From Streptomyces monomycini (GTDB lineage: Bacteria; Actinomycetota; Actinomycetes; Streptomycetales; Streptomycetaceae), in the NCBI RefSeq assembly GCF_022271435.1, contig NZ_JAFIQY010000016.1:97991-161990 (forward strand): a DNA stretch of 64,000 nt, given 5' to 3'. The notes under the pieces are model-generated. The model made no database searches. It was given only the letters and a program-made list of their open reading frames with translations, and was not told the origin of the DNA. The first letter of the stretch is position 1; the number at the start of each line of letters is the position of its first letter. Below, piece after piece: positions 7,573 through 16,440 of the stretch. The position numbers were made by a program, and so were the translations under genes.

Positions 7573-8900
7573 TTCTCCATGATGCCCGGTGCCACTGACA
7601 ACGCGGCGGTCAGGATGCTCCGCACCTGCCCGGTGATGGCATTCCGGTTCCGTACGAAGTCGGGATCGGTGACCGCGCCGGTCGCCGGATCGGTGTTCCC
7701 GGCGCCGAACTGGAGGACCGGCGTGTGCAGATGGCCGCCCGGCACCTTCAGCTTCAGCGCGTCCCGCAGCAGCGTCGCCCGGTAGCCGATCTCGTTGGAC
7801 AGGTAGTCACCGCCGCCGCCCGCGCGGGCCGTCGAGCCCGGCGTCGGCCCGTCCGGCCGCTCGACGGGTGCACCGCCGCCCGCCGGGATCTCGGTCACCT
7901 CCGTGTTGTCCCGTACCGGGAACGGCCCGGTGGGAGCGGTGGTGAGCTGCGCGTACGGCAGGCTCGTGGTGGTCCACTGCGGCTGCGGCCGTACGGTCGG
8001 CACGCCCTTCGGTACGGGCACCATCTCGGTCCGGGACGCGCGCGCGTTGTCCGGATAGCCGCCCCGCCAGGCGCCGTTCGTCCGCTCCAGGTCGAACCGC
8101 CCCGGCCGCCCCTGGCTGATGGTGGTGAACAGGTCCACCTGCCGCGGCCCGCGCCGGAAGTGCGGCAGCAGCGTCCGCTCCACCGTGCCCGCCGCGAAGT
8201 CCGCCCACCGTACGGGGAAGACGGCGGTCTCGATACGGGCGAGCCGCCCGGAGGACGTACGGACCGTCGTACCGTCCAGCGCGAGCGCCGCGGCGCCCGA
8301 CGGGTTGCTGCGGCGGGCGTCCGCGTCCAGCTGGAACGGGTCGAAGCCGGTCACGACGACGCGCAGGGGCCGCTTCCCGCCGTGCCCGCCGGGCAGGTCG
8401 ATCGAGTCCTGTCCGCGCGATCCGCGCTCCAGCGCCCCCGTCAGCGCGTCCCGTTGGTCCGCGGCCAGCCGGAACTGCGGCTTCCACTCGCGCAGCGTCT
8501 TGGTCATGCCCAGCCGTGCCCAGTACAGCGGCCGGTCGTCGTCCCGGCTCAGATCGCCGCCCTGCGGTCCGCGCCCCTGGACGCGGTCCACCGCGCGCCG
8601 CCACAGGCCGCGTCCGGCGTCCGTGACGTACCGTTTCGCCGCCCCGTACGAGTGCACCCGCGCGAGCCCGTCACCGAACGTCCCGGCCACGTCCGCGAAC
8701 CCGCTGCGCCGCAGGATCTCCTGTGGCGCGCGCTGCGACAGCCGCTGCTCCTCGACGCTCGGCGAGGCCGTCGCCTGCCGGGCGGTGGCGGAGGCGGAGA
8801 CGGAGGAGGCCGCCGTGGCGGAAGGGGCGGTGAGGGCGAGCGGGGCCGCGGTCAGCAGCACGGCGCCGAACACGCCCGCCGAGGTACGTATGCGTCTCAT
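7569..8900 (-). CDS. Secreted pyroglutamyl-peptidase (C15)-like protein lacking the catalytic cysteine
   Basis: 443 residues. It starts MRRIRT with a Sec-type signal (hydrophobic to about residue 30) and has a long N-terminal extension before the C15-like core. The core is recognised by VTGFDPF and NPSGAAALAL, a conserved Glu in FDLERTNG and the His in GGHLHTPVL. The expected Ser-x-Asp-Ala-Gly-x-Tyr-x-Cys segment reads SNEIGYRAT, and I find no cysteine anywhere in the protein. It is therefore either a pseudoenzyme or uses another chemistry. ATG 8900 was chosen because the frame upstream has no signal-like sequence. Coupled to the nitrilase-like gene. Confidence 0.8.
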   Translation of the reverse strand: MRRIRTSAGVFGAVLLTAAPLALTAPSATAASSVSASATARQATASPSVEEQRLSQRAPQEILRRSGFADVAGTFGDGLARVHSYGAAKRYVTDAGRGLWRRAVDRVQGRGPQGGDLSRDDDRPLYWARLGMTKTLREWKPQFRLAADQRDALTGALERGSRGQDSIDLPGGHGGKRPLRVVVTGFDPFQLDADARRSNPSGAAALALDGTTVRTSSGRLARIETAVFPVRWADFAAGTVERTLLPHFRRGPRQVDLFTTISQGRPGRFDLERTNGAWRGGYPDNARASRTEMVPVPKGVPTVRPQPQWTTTSLPYAQLTTAPTGPFPVRDNTEVTEIPAGGGAPVERPDGPTPGSTARAGGGGDYLSNEIGYRATLLRDALKLKVPGGHLHTPVLQFGAGNTDPATGAVTDPDFVRNRNAITGQVRSILTAALSVAPGIMEK

Positions 8901-9102
8901 GGGGCGAGTAAACCGGCGACTTGCCGCGGGCGGAAGAGGTTGATCCATTTCCTTCCCACGCGGACCGGCCCAGACCGGCCCGGCATGGGCATGGGCATCC
9001 AGGCCGGGCAACGAGGACCGGCGCGCCCTTGAAGACGATCGCAACCCACAGGGGCACCACGAGGTGTATCCGCCTCGGCGGCAGGACCTGTCCGGCGCCG
9101 TA
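8901..9102. other. Intergenic, no gene seen
   Basis: About 200 bases upstream of the peptidase-like gene. It should hold that gene's promoter, but no clear -10/-35 pair was identified. Confidence 0.4.
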
Positions 9103-9183
9103 TCAGTGGACGGTGAAGCCACCGTCGACGGGAAGAGCCGTTGCGATGACGACGGCGCCGGAGTCGGCGAAGGCGCGGCCGAC
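9103..9183 (-). pseudogene. Remnant of the C-terminus of a short-chain dehydrogenase/reductase
   Basis: Reading leftwards, about 25 codons ending TGA at 9103-9105 give AFADSGAVVIATALPVDGG followed by FTVH. This is the standard last strand of an SDR enzyme (x-VDGG-x). Everything upstream (Rossmann motif, YxxxK) is missing. It abuts a regulator remnant in the opposite direction. Confidence 0.6.
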
Positions 9184-9840
9184 TCGGTGGCGCGTCCGAG
9201 AGCGTTCTCGACGCGATCGCCCGTGCGCTGCGACTCGACGGACGAGCGCGCCCACCTGTACGACCTGGCGCGCAGCGTCGCGTCCTGCTCGCGCTGCAAA
9301 CGCCCCGAGCGCACCTCGCCCGTCACCGCATCGGTGCGGCAGGTCCTCGACTCCATGAGCGTGCCCGCCGTCGTACAGAACGGCCGTCTCGACCTCCTCG
9401 CGGCCAACGACCTCTTCGACATGGCGCAGCAGCCACCGAACTTCGCCAGGTACGTGTTCCTCGACCCATGTGCGGAGAGTTTCTACGCCGACCTCGACGA
9501 GGTGAAGAACCTGCTGGTCGCGGTACTCCGCGCGACCGCCGGGCGTGAGCCACCGGACGAGCAGGTGACCGAACTCGTCGGCGAGCTGTCCACCCGCAGC
9601 ACCGATTTCAGCACCCGCTGGGCCCAGCACCACGTGCGCCGCCCCGCGCGCGGACGCAGGACCGTCCACCACCCGGCCGCCGGAACGACGGACCTCGCGT
9701 ACGACGACTTCGCGCTGCCCGGCGACCCGTACATCACCATCACCACCTGCACTGCGGATCCCGGTACGCCCAGCGCCGACGCTCTCACCCTGCTGGCGAC
9801 CTGGGCCGATACGCGGAACCAGCCGCGGAACACCGGCGAC
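9184..9840 (+). pseudogene. Degenerate XRE/MmyB-type regulator, N-terminus deleted and frameshifted
   Basis: From about 9232 one frame encodes the MmyB-like sensor domain: DERAHLYDLARSV, then a VRQVLDSMSVPAVV region and an LLAANDLF motif, ending near SADALTLLATWA. The end of the helix-turn-helix domain (SESVLDAIARALRLD) is legible at about 9195-9240 but in a different frame, so a one-base indel lies near 9235. The start codon and most of the HTH are absent. The C-terminus runs on without the usual stop. SDR genes are often divergent from MmyB regulators in Streptomyces, and this looks like such a pair collapsed by deletion. Confidence 0.65.
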
Positions 9841-9918
9841 GACGTACGCCGCATGCGCCCCCGTCACCCTGGGGTGTGCGATCTGCCCGGCCGGTCACCC
9901 ACTGGCGGCCGCGGCACC

Positions 9919-10671
9919 TCAGCCCCCGGCCAGCACCTCCACGTCGCCCCCGTCGCTGTGCACCTTGACCTTGTGCGGCGAGCCGTTGTCCACGGTGCCG
10001 GTGACACTGCGGCTCCCGCCGTCCGTGGTGGCGTCCACCGCGTAACGGCCCTGGGGGAGCCGGACGGTGATCTGGCCGCCGCTGGTGTGGCCGTCCACCC
10101 GGTCCGGTACGGCGGTGAAGCGCGCCTCGATGTCCCCGCCGTCGGTCTTCACGGCCGCCTGCTTGGCCGCACAGTCCCTGAGCTCGATGCTGCCGCCACC
10201 GGTGTGGGCGTCCACGGCCCCCACGGCGCCCTTGACGTCGATGTCCCCGCCGTCGGTCGCCAGCTTCACGGTGGCCGACCGCGGCACCCGCACCTGGTAG
10301 GCGACGCTGCACTTGCTCTTGACGGCACCGCAGTCGTCCGCGGTGAGCTTCAGCGTGCCGTTGTCGAGGGAGTGCCGGGTGCCGGGCTTCCTCTTGCCGT
10401 AGCTGATGCGTTCCGTCACCTGGACCCCGTCACCGACCGTGTCGTCGGCGACCACGTAGATGTTGCCGCCCGGAGTCGTCACGTCCAGCGTCGTCGCCCG
10501 GCCCTCGACGGTGTAGCTGTGCTCGGTCTCGGTGACCTTTTCGGTCAGCTCGCAGCCGGTGACCGCGACGGCGACCGTGACGAGGGCGGCCGTGGCGAGG
10601 GCGGTACGGGTGGCGCGGTGCCCCGGTCTGGTGACGCGGTGGTCCGGCCCGGTCGTACGGCGTGCGGTCAT
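9919..10671 (-). CDS. Putative lipoprotein with DUF4097-like beta-solenoid repeats
   Basis: 250 residues from ATG 10671. A basic N-terminus and hydrophobic segment end at lipobox VTGC, predicting a lipoprotein. The rest is repeated DGGDI/GGG-type turns (TPGGNIYV, TDGGDIDVKG, TGGGSIEL, TDGGDIEARF, SDGGDVEVL), the hallmark of DUF4097/adhesin-like right-handed beta-helix proteins. Upstream in-frame codons to 10842 read as low-complexity non-signal sequence, so they were excluded. It is separated from the next gene by a short gap and no operon partner is evident. Function unknown; cell-surface location inferred. Confidence 0.8.
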   Translation of the reverse strand: MTARRTTGPDHRVTRPGHRATRTALATAALVTVAVAVTGCELTEKVTETEHSYTVEGRATTLDVTTPGGNIYVVADDTVGDGVQVTERISYGKRKPGTRHSLDNGTLKLTADDCGAVKSKCSVAYQVRVPRSATVKLATDGGDIDVKGAVGAVDAHTGGGSIELRDCAAKQAAVKTDGGDIEARFTAVPDRVDGHTSGGQITVRLPQGRYAVDATTDGGSRSVTGTVDNGSPHKVKVHSDGGDVEVLAGG

Positions 10672-10852
10672 GGTGGGTCCCCCCGGGTGCGGAAAGCGGT
10701 GCGCGAGCGCGCTGAGCGGTGTACGGGCCCGACTGCACGGCGGTTCGGGCCGACTGCCATCCTCCCGCGCCCCGCGTTCCGCCCGGATCCCCAGCAGGAA
10801 CGATCTGCCCGCCCGCCCCCTTAGGGGTGCCCGCGCCGTCACGTCAGGGCTG

Positions 10853-11749
10853 CTACCTCCCCTTACGGGTGATCTCTTGGAACGCCATCCGGGCCAGCTC
10901 CCGTTGCCCCTCCCGGCCGGGGTGGAACCAGTCCCAGGCGCTCAACTCCGCGCCGGTGAAGCGGAAGTCGAAGACGGACCGGTCGAAGCGGCACAGCTTG
11001 TCGCGCGCGCAGACCGATTCCAGGGCCTTGTTGTAGGCCACCACCCGGTCCCGCACGCTCTGCCGGCGGGTGTCGGCAGCCTTCGACAGGTCGTCGGGGT
11101 CGCGCAGCATCGAGCCGCATATCCCGAGCTTCCACACTTCCTTGCCCAGCGGGTTCTGCCGCCCTTGCGACCACAGCCGCATCAGGTCGGGCACGGCCGC
11201 GACGTACACCTGCGTCTTGGGCAGGGCGCGCCGCAGCGCGCGCAGCGAGGCCTCGAAGTCGGCGCGGAAGGCGGTCGCCGTGGTCATCGCGCCGACGTCG
11301 GTGCGGCAGGCGTCGTTGGCGCCCACCAGGACGGTGACCAGCTCGGGGCGCTTCCGTACGGCCTGCTCGACCTGGGCCGGCAGGTCGCGTATCAGCGCGC
11401 CGGTCTTCGCGAAGTTCCAGCTGTGCGTGGCGGGGTCCTTCACCAGCCGCCGGGCGACGCTGTTCACCGCCGGGTCCGTGCCGGTGGCCCAGGAGACGGC
11501 GGGGCAGTCGGACAGCACCGAGCAGGCGTCGAACCCGACGGTGATGGAGTCGCCGAGCGCGGCCACCGAGGCGGGATCGGTGCGCCAGGCGGGAGACGGC
11601 TCGGGGGAGGGGCCGGGGGCCGCCCGGCCGCCGCCGACGGGGTCGCCGCCGCAGGCCGTCAGGGAGACGGCGAGCGCGGCCGCCGTGAGGACGGCGGCCG
11701 CGGAGGTACGGGCCCGGATTGGCCGAAAGGGCCGATTGACCACGGTCAT
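10853..11749 (-). CDS. SGNH/GDSL-family lipoprotein hydrolase
   Basis: Extracytoplasmic esterase/lipase-type enzyme of 298 residues. Lipobox SLTAC puts the lipidated Cys at residue 33. Block I ALGDSITVG gives catalytic Ser68, GAND is block III, and DWFHPGREGQ near the C-terminus supplies the Asp and His. Start ATG 11749 has GGGGACAGGGG directly upstream; the longer frame to 11806 lacks a ribosome site. Six cysteines beyond the lipobox suggest disulphides, as in Streptomyces scoe1-type SGNH lipases. Substrate unknown. Confidence 0.88.
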   Translation of the reverse strand: MTVVNRPFRPIRARTSAAAVLTAAALAVSLTACGGDPVGGGRAAPGPSPEPSPAWRTDPASVAALGDSITVGFDACSVLSDCPAVSWATGTDPAVNSVARRLVKDPATHSWNFAKTGALIRDLPAQVEQAVRKRPELVTVLVGANDACRTDVGAMTTATAFRADFEASLRALRRALPKTQVYVAAVPDLMRLWSQGRQNPLGKEVWKLGICGSMLRDPDDLSKAADTRRQSVRDRVVAYNKALESVCARDKLCRFDRSVFDFRFTGAELSAWDWFHPGREGQRELARMAFQEITRKGR

Positions 11750-12075
11750 CCCCTGTCCCCCTCCGGCGTGCGAGTGATATCTGTTCCCGTACCGACGGTA
11801 CGTCACCCCCCGACGCCTGCCGCGCGGTAGCTTGTGCCGTGACCCGTAGGGTCCTCGCCCGACGGCACCGGCACAGTCGGCACGCGTGTATTACATCACG
11901 TCATTTACTGTCCCTTTTGCGGCAAATTGGGGCTCATGGTGTTTACTGTAGGTAACCTCGGATGCTGGTGCCGACGTGATCACTGGGGCAGAATGCTTGC
12001 AGCTGTCCCGGCCGCGACCGGAACGGGCACGAGGCCGCTGGGGAAGGCGAACCTCGAACCGTACTGGAGGTCCCG
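11750..12075. other. Divergent promoter region between SGNH hydrolase and DUF3145 gene
   Basis: About 325 bases. The stretch 11885-11960 is conspicuously AT-rich for this genome (GTATTACATCACGTCATTTA and following), which fits promoter DNA. No gene was seen. A GGAGG ribosome site lies at 12066-12070. Confidence 0.4.
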
Positions 12076-12570
12076 GTGACGACACGTGGAGTTCTGTACG
12101 TCCACTCCGCACCGCGCGCGCTGTGCCCGCACGTCGAATGGGCCGTCGCGGGCGTCCTCGGCGTGCGCGTCAATCTCGACTGGATCCGCCAGCCGGCGTC
12201 CCCCGGCACCTGGAGAGCCGAATTCTCCTGGCAGGGCGAGTCCGGTACGGCCTCCAAACTGGCCTCCGCGCTGCGCGGCTGGCACCTGCTGCGCTTCGAG
12301 GTGACCGCCGAACCCTGTGCCACCGCCGAGGGCGAGCGCTACAGCGCCACACCCGAGCTGGGCATCTTTCACGCCGTCACCGGCATCCACGGCGACATCC
12401 TGATCCCCGAGGACCGGCTGCGCGCCGCGCTCGCCCGCTCGGCGGGCGGCGAGACCGAGCTGGCGGCCGAGGTCGCCAAGCTGCTCGGCAAGCCCTGGGA
12501 CGACGAGCTGGAGCCGTTCCGGTACGCCGGCGAGGGCGCCCCGGTCCGCTGGCTGCACCAGGTGGTCTGA
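12076..12570 (+). CDS. DUF3145 family protein
   Basis: 164 residues, GTG start with GGAGG 5 bases upstream. It matches the actinobacterial DUF3145 pattern (TRGVLYVHSAPRALCPHVEW at the start, PWDDELEPFRYAGEG near the end). In Streptomyces this gene commonly sits beside the fab cluster, as here (1 kb from fabF). No catalytic motif, signal peptide or membrane segment. Function unknown. Confidence 0.88.
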   Translation: MTTRGVLYVHSAPRALCPHVEWAVAGVLGVRVNLDWIRQPASPGTWRAEFSWQGESGTASKLASALRGWHLLRFEVTAEPCATAEGERYSATPELGIFHAVTGIHGDILIPEDRLRAALARSAGGETELAAEVAKLLGKPWDDELEPFRYAGEGAPVRWLHQVV

Positions 12571-12585
12571 GGCGCCGCGTCGCGC

Positions 12586-12616
12586 TTGCCCTCCAGCGCG
12601 CTCCAGGCCGTAGCGT
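12586..12616 (+). promoter_or_regulatory. Leaderless-type promoter of the dehydrogenase gene
   Basis: TAGCGT (-10, 12611-12616) lies 6 bases before ATG 12623 and no ribosome site is present, so the transcript probably begins at the start codon. A TTGCCC (12586-12591) 19 bases upstream is a possible -35. Confidence 0.5.
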
Positions 12617-12622
12617 GCGGGC

Positions 12623-13492
12623 ATGCCTGACAAGACCTCAGTGGCGGTGCTCGGCACCGGAATCATGGGCTCGGCGATGGCCCGCAACCTCGCCGGCGCC
12701 GGCCTGGACGTCCGCGCCTGGAACCGCACCCGCGCCAAGGCCGAACCTCTGGCCGCCGACGGTGTACGGGTCGTGGACACCCCGGCCGAGGCGGTGGACG
12801 GCGCGGACGCCGTCCTGACCGTCCTGCTGGACGGACCGGCCGTCCTGGACGCCGTACGGGCGAGCGCCCCCGCCCTGCGCGCGCGGACCCTCTGGCTCCA
12901 GATGAGCACTGTGGGCGCCGACGGAACCGCCCCGCTCGCCGCCCTCGCCCGCGAACACGGCCTGGACCTCGTGGACGCGCCCGTGGTCGGCACGAAGGAA
13001 CCCGCGGAGAAGGGCCTGCTGACCGTTCTCGCGGCGGGACCGCAGGAGGTACGGGACCGGGCCGCACGGATCCTCGACATCGTCGGACAGCGCACCCTGT
13101 GGGTCGACGAGGACGCGTCCTCGGGCGCGGCCAGCCGCCTCAAGCTCGTCGTCAACAGCTGGGTGCTCACCGTCATCAACGGCACCGGCGAGGCACTGGC
13201 CCTCGCCCAGGGGCTCGGCGTGGACCCCCGCTCCTTCCTCGAAGCGGTCGAGGGCGGACCGCTCGACCTGCCCTACCTCCGGACGAAGTCGGAGCTGATC
13301 CTGTCCGGCGCCTATCCGGCGAGCTTCACGGTGTCCGCCGCGCGCAAGGACGCCCGGCTGATCGAGGAGGCCGCCGCGGCGGGCGGGGTGCACATGGACC
13401 TGACGGCGGCCGCTGCGGAGCGCTTCCGGCGGGCGGAGGCGCAGGGGCACGGCGACGAGGACGGCGCGGCGGCGTACTACGCCAGCTTCTGA
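12623..13492 (+). CDS. NAD(P)-dependent beta-hydroxyacid dehydrogenase (3-hydroxyisobutyrate dehydrogenase family)
   Basis: 289 residues. N-terminal Rossmann fold with GTGIMGSAMARNL (10-22) and the family's catalytic-lysine region in the C-terminal half (SRLKLVVNSWVL). Reactions in this family oxidise short beta-hydroxyacids such as 3-hydroxyisobutyrate or reduce succinate/glyoxylate semialdehydes; the exact substrate is not decidable. It is a single gene with its own leaderless promoter, convergent with fabF and separated from it by a hairpin. Confidence 0.85.
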   Translation: MPDKTSVAVLGTGIMGSAMARNLAGAGLDVRAWNRTRAKAEPLAADGVRVVDTPAEAVDGADAVLTVLLDGPAVLDAVRASAPALRARTLWLQMSTVGADGTAPLAALAREHGLDLVDAPVVGTKEPAEKGLLTVLAAGPQEVRDRAARILDIVGQRTLWVDEDASSGAASRLKLVVNSWVLTVINGTGEALALAQGLGVDPRSFLEAVEGGPLDLPYLRTKSELILSGAYPASFTVSAARKDARLIEEAAAAGGVHMDLTAAAAERFRRAEAQGHGDEDGAAAYYASF

Positions 13493-13598
13493 GTCCGAGG
13501 CGTACGCGGCCACGGGTACGCGGACGGGGCCGTACGCCCGCCCCCTACACGCGGGGAGGCCGCGCCGCCCGCCCCCGCCACACGCCCCCGGACACGCG

Positions 13599-13630
13599 GA
13601 AGGGGCCGCGCCACACGGCACGGCCCCTTC
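13599..13630. terminator. Hairpin between convergent dehydrogenase gene and fabF
   Basis: GAAGGGGCCG (13599-13608) pairs perfectly with CGGCCCCTTC (13621-13630) across a 12-base loop. Suitable for both strands. Confidence 0.65.
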
Positions 13631-13663
13631 ACACACCTCACGGACCAGCGGTCCCGGCTCCGG

Positions 13664-14932
13664 TCACACGGTCCGGAAGGCCAGCACCACGTTGTGACCA
13701 CCAAAACCGAACGAGTCGTTCAGCACCGCGATCGTGCCCTCGGCGGGCAGCGCGCGCTTCTCGTCCCGGACGATGTCCGCGTCCGCCGCCTCGGGGTCGA
13801 GGTTCTCGATGTTGATGGTCGGCGGCGCCACCCGGTGGTGGATCGCCAGCACCGAGGCGACGGTCTCCACGCCGCCCGCGCCGCCCAGCAGGTGGCCGGT
13901 CATCGACTTGGTGGCGGAGACCGCCATGTGGTCGACGTCGGTGCCGAAGACCTTGCGCAGCGCCTTGATCTCGGCCAGGTCGCCCAGCGGCGTCGAGGTC
14001 GCGTGCGCGTTGACGTGCGCGATCTCGGCGGGCTTGAGGTCGGTGTTGGCGAGCAGGTTCTGCAGGGCGTGCGCGATGCCGTTGCCGGAGGGCTCGGGCT
14101 GCACGATGTCGTGGCTGTCGGCGGAGATGCCCTGGCCGACGGCCTCGGCGTAGACCTTCGCGCCGCGCTTGGCGGCGTGGTCGGCCGACTCCAGGACGAT
14201 CACGCCGGAGCCCTCGCCGAGCACGAAGCCGTTGCGGTCCGCGTCGTAGGGGCGGGAGGCGCCCTGCGGGTCGTCGTTGTTCTTGGACATCGCCATCATG
14301 TTGCCGAACGCGGCGATCGGCAGCGGGTGGATGGCCGCCTCCGTACCGCCCGCGACGACGACGTCGGCACGGCCCGTACGGATCATCTCGATGCCGTAGC
14401 CGATGGCCTCGGCGCCGGAGGCGCAGGCGCTGACCGGGGTGTGCACACCGGCCCGCGCGTTGACCTCCAGGCCGACGTTGGCCGACGGGCTGTTGGGCAT
14501 CAGCATCGGCACGGTGTGCGGGGAGACGCGGCGGGAGCCCTTCTCCCGCAGGACGTCGTACTGGTTCAGCAGGGTGGTCACGCCGCCGATGCCGGAGGCG
14601 ATGACCGTGCCGAGCCGGTCCGGGTCCACCGAGGAGTCCTCGCCGGCCCGGGCCTCGAAACCGGCGTCCGCCCACGCCTCACGGGCCGCGATCAGCGCGA
14701 GCTGCGCCGAGCGGTCCAGCTTGCGGGCCTGGGCCCGGGGGATGATCTCACCCGGGTCGACGGCCGCCGCGGCGGCGATGCGGACCGGGAGGTCGGCCGC
14801 CCAGTCCTGGTCGAGGGCGGCCACGCCGGAGCGTCCGGCGAGCATCCCTTCCCAGGTCGAGGCACTGTCGCCACCCAGCGGTGTGGTTGCGCCGATACCG
14901 GTGACGACCACGGTGCGATTGGTCGCGTTCAC
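13664..14932 (-). CDS. fabF: Beta-ketoacyl-ACP synthase II
   Basis: Elongation condensing enzyme of type II fatty-acid synthesis, 422 residues. Active-site Cys170 in VSACASGAEA; the two catalytic histidines lie in NAHATSTPLGD and SMTGHLLGGAGG. GTG 14932 was chosen because homologues begin NRTVVVTGIGA and GGAGTAGGAA precedes it; the longer frame to 14980 crosses that ribosome site. It is the last gene of fabD-fabH-acpP-fabF, all on the minus strand with small gaps. Confidence 0.95.
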   Translation of the reverse strand: MNATNRTVVVTGIGATTPLGGDSASTWEGMLAGRSGVAALDQDWAADLPVRIAAAAAVDPGEIIPRAQARKLDRSAQLALIAAREAWADAGFEARAGEDSSVDPDRLGTVIASGIGGVTTLLNQYDVLREKGSRRVSPHTVPMLMPNSPSANVGLEVNARAGVHTPVSACASGAEAIGYGIEMIRTGRADVVVAGGTEAAIHPLPIAAFGNMMAMSKNNDDPQGASRPYDADRNGFVLGEGSGVIVLESADHAAKRGAKVYAEAVGQGISADSHDIVQPEPSGNGIAHALQNLLANTDLKPAEIAHVNAHATSTPLGDLAEIKALRKVFGTDVDHMAVSATKSMTGHLLGGAGGVETVASVLAIHHRVAPPTINIENLDPEAADADIVRDEKRALPAEGTIAVLNDSFGFGGHNVVLAFRTV

Positions 14933-15010
14933 GGAAATTCCTACTCCACAGGTTGAGGGGTTGAGAATCGACGGCGCCACCGCGGGGTGGCGACATGCGC
15001 CGGGACTGGA

Positions 15011-15259
15011 TCAGCCCTGGTGCTTCAGGATGTAATCGGTCGCGTCGCCGACCGTCTTGAGGTTCTTGACGTCGTCGTCGGGGATCTTCACGTCGAAGCG
15101 CTCCTCGGCGGCGACGACGACCTCGACCATGGACAGCGAGTCGACGTCCAGGTCGTCGGTGAAGGACTTGTCCAGCTGGACGTCCTCGACGGGGATCCCG
15201 GCGATCTCGTTCACGATCTCGGCGAGACCCTTGACGATCTCATCCTTGGTGGCGGCCAT
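15011..15259 (-). CDS. acpP: Acyl carrier protein
   Basis: 82-residue acidic carrier protein. Ser41 in DVDSLSMVEV is the phosphopantetheine attachment site. It carries the growing acyl chain between FabD, FabH and FabF, whose genes flank it. ATG 15259 gives the standard length; the longer reading frame upstream runs into the gap after fabH. Confidence 0.96.
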   Translation of the reverse strand: MAATKDEIVKGLAEIVNEIAGIPVEDVQLDKSFTDDLDVDSLSMVEVVVAAEERFDVKIPDDDVKNLKTVGDATDYILKHQG

Positions 15260-15380
15260 GATGGCGCTCCTTCGGTAATGGGTCGGGGGAACGGTAGAAA
15301 GTCTGCAGTTCCGGGGATGTGGACGAGCTCCGCGCAGGCACCGGGACGCGAGGTCACCGGACGCGTTGCGCGAATCTCGC

Positions 15381-16427
15381 CTAGGGGAGGGTAACGACCG
15401 TCGCGGCGTAGACGAGACCCGCCCCGAAGCCGATGACGAGCGCGGTGTCCCCGCTCTTGGCCTGCCCGGTCGCCAGCAGCCGCTCCATGGCGAGCGGAAT
15501 CGAGGCGGCCGAGGTGTTGCCGGTGGTCTCCACGTCACGGGCGACCGTGACGCTCTCCGGCAGCTTCAGAGTCTTCACCATCGAGTCGATGATCCGCATG
15601 TTGGCCTGGTGCGGGATGAAGACGTCCAGGTCGTCCGGGCTGACTCCGGCCGCGTCCAGCGCCTGCTGGGCGACCTTCGCCATCTCGAACACCGCCCACC
15701 GGAAGACCGCCTGGCCCTCCTGGGTGATGGCGGGGTAGCGGATCTCGTCCAGCGCAGGCTGGGCGTCCGGGCCGTTGCCGCCGGGCACCGGGGTGCGGCG
15801 GTAGACGTCCCAGCCGAGAGTCTGCTTGATCGTCTCGGCCTTGTCGCCCTCCGAGCCCCAGACGGTCGGGCCGATCGCGGGCTCCTTGCCGGGGCCGACG
15901 ACCACGGCGCCGGCGCCGTCACCGAAGAGGAACGCGGTGGCCCGGTCCTCCAGGTCGGTCAGGTCCGAGAGCCGCTCGACGCCGATGACGAGCACATACT
16001 CGGCGCTGCCGTCGGTGATCATGCCCTTGGCGAGCGTCAGACCGTAGCCGAATCCGGCGCAACCCGCGGAGATGTCGAACGCGGCGGGCTTGCCCGCGCC
16101 GACCTTGTGGGCGATCTCGGTCGCGATGGCCGGGGTCTGCTTGAAGTGCGAGACGGTCGAGACGACCACCGCGCCGATCTGCTCGGGCGTGATCCCGGCG
16201 TCCGCGATGGCCTTGCCGGCCGCCTCCACCGACATGGCGGCCACGGTCTCGTCCGGGCCGGCCCAGTGGCGGGTGGCGATGCCGGAGCGCGAGCGGATCC
16301 ACTCGTCGGAGGAGTCGATGTGCTTGAGGATCTCCTCGTTCGGCACCACCCGGGTCGGGCGGTAGCCGCCGACACCCATGATGCGCGCGTACGCGGCGCC
16401 CTTGGCGGGCTTGATCTTCGAGGTCAT
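15381..16427 (-). CDS. fabH: Beta-ketoacyl-ACP synthase III
   Basis: Starts fatty-acid synthesis by condensing acyl-CoA with malonyl-ACP; in Streptomyces it also selects branched starters. 348 residues. Catalytic triad visible: Cys123 (SAGCAGFGYG), His in IPHQAN and Asn in TGNTSAASIP. It begins 13 bases after fabD ends and lies upstream of acpP, as expected for the fab operon. Confidence 0.95.
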   Translation of the reverse strand: MTSKIKPAKGAAYARIMGVGGYRPTRVVPNEEILKHIDSSDEWIRSRSGIATRHWAGPDETVAAMSVEAAGKAIADAGITPEQIGAVVVSTVSHFKQTPAIATEIAHKVGAGKPAAFDISAGCAGFGYGLTLAKGMITDGSAEYVLVIGVERLSDLTDLEDRATAFLFGDGAGAVVVGPGKEPAIGPTVWGSEGDKAETIKQTLGWDVYRRTPVPGGNGPDAQPALDEIRYPAITQEGQAVFRWAVFEMAKVAQQALDAAGVSPDDLDVFIPHQANMRIIDSMVKTLKLPESVTVARDVETTGNTSAASIPLAMERLLATGQAKSGDTALVIGFGAGLVYAATVVTLP

Positions 16428-16440
16428 GCTCTCGGGGCTC

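Noticed and set aside
8671..9060. Minus-strand 129-codon frame upstream of the peptidase-like gene
   Set aside because: Overlaps that gene in another frame and has no motif or ribosome site.
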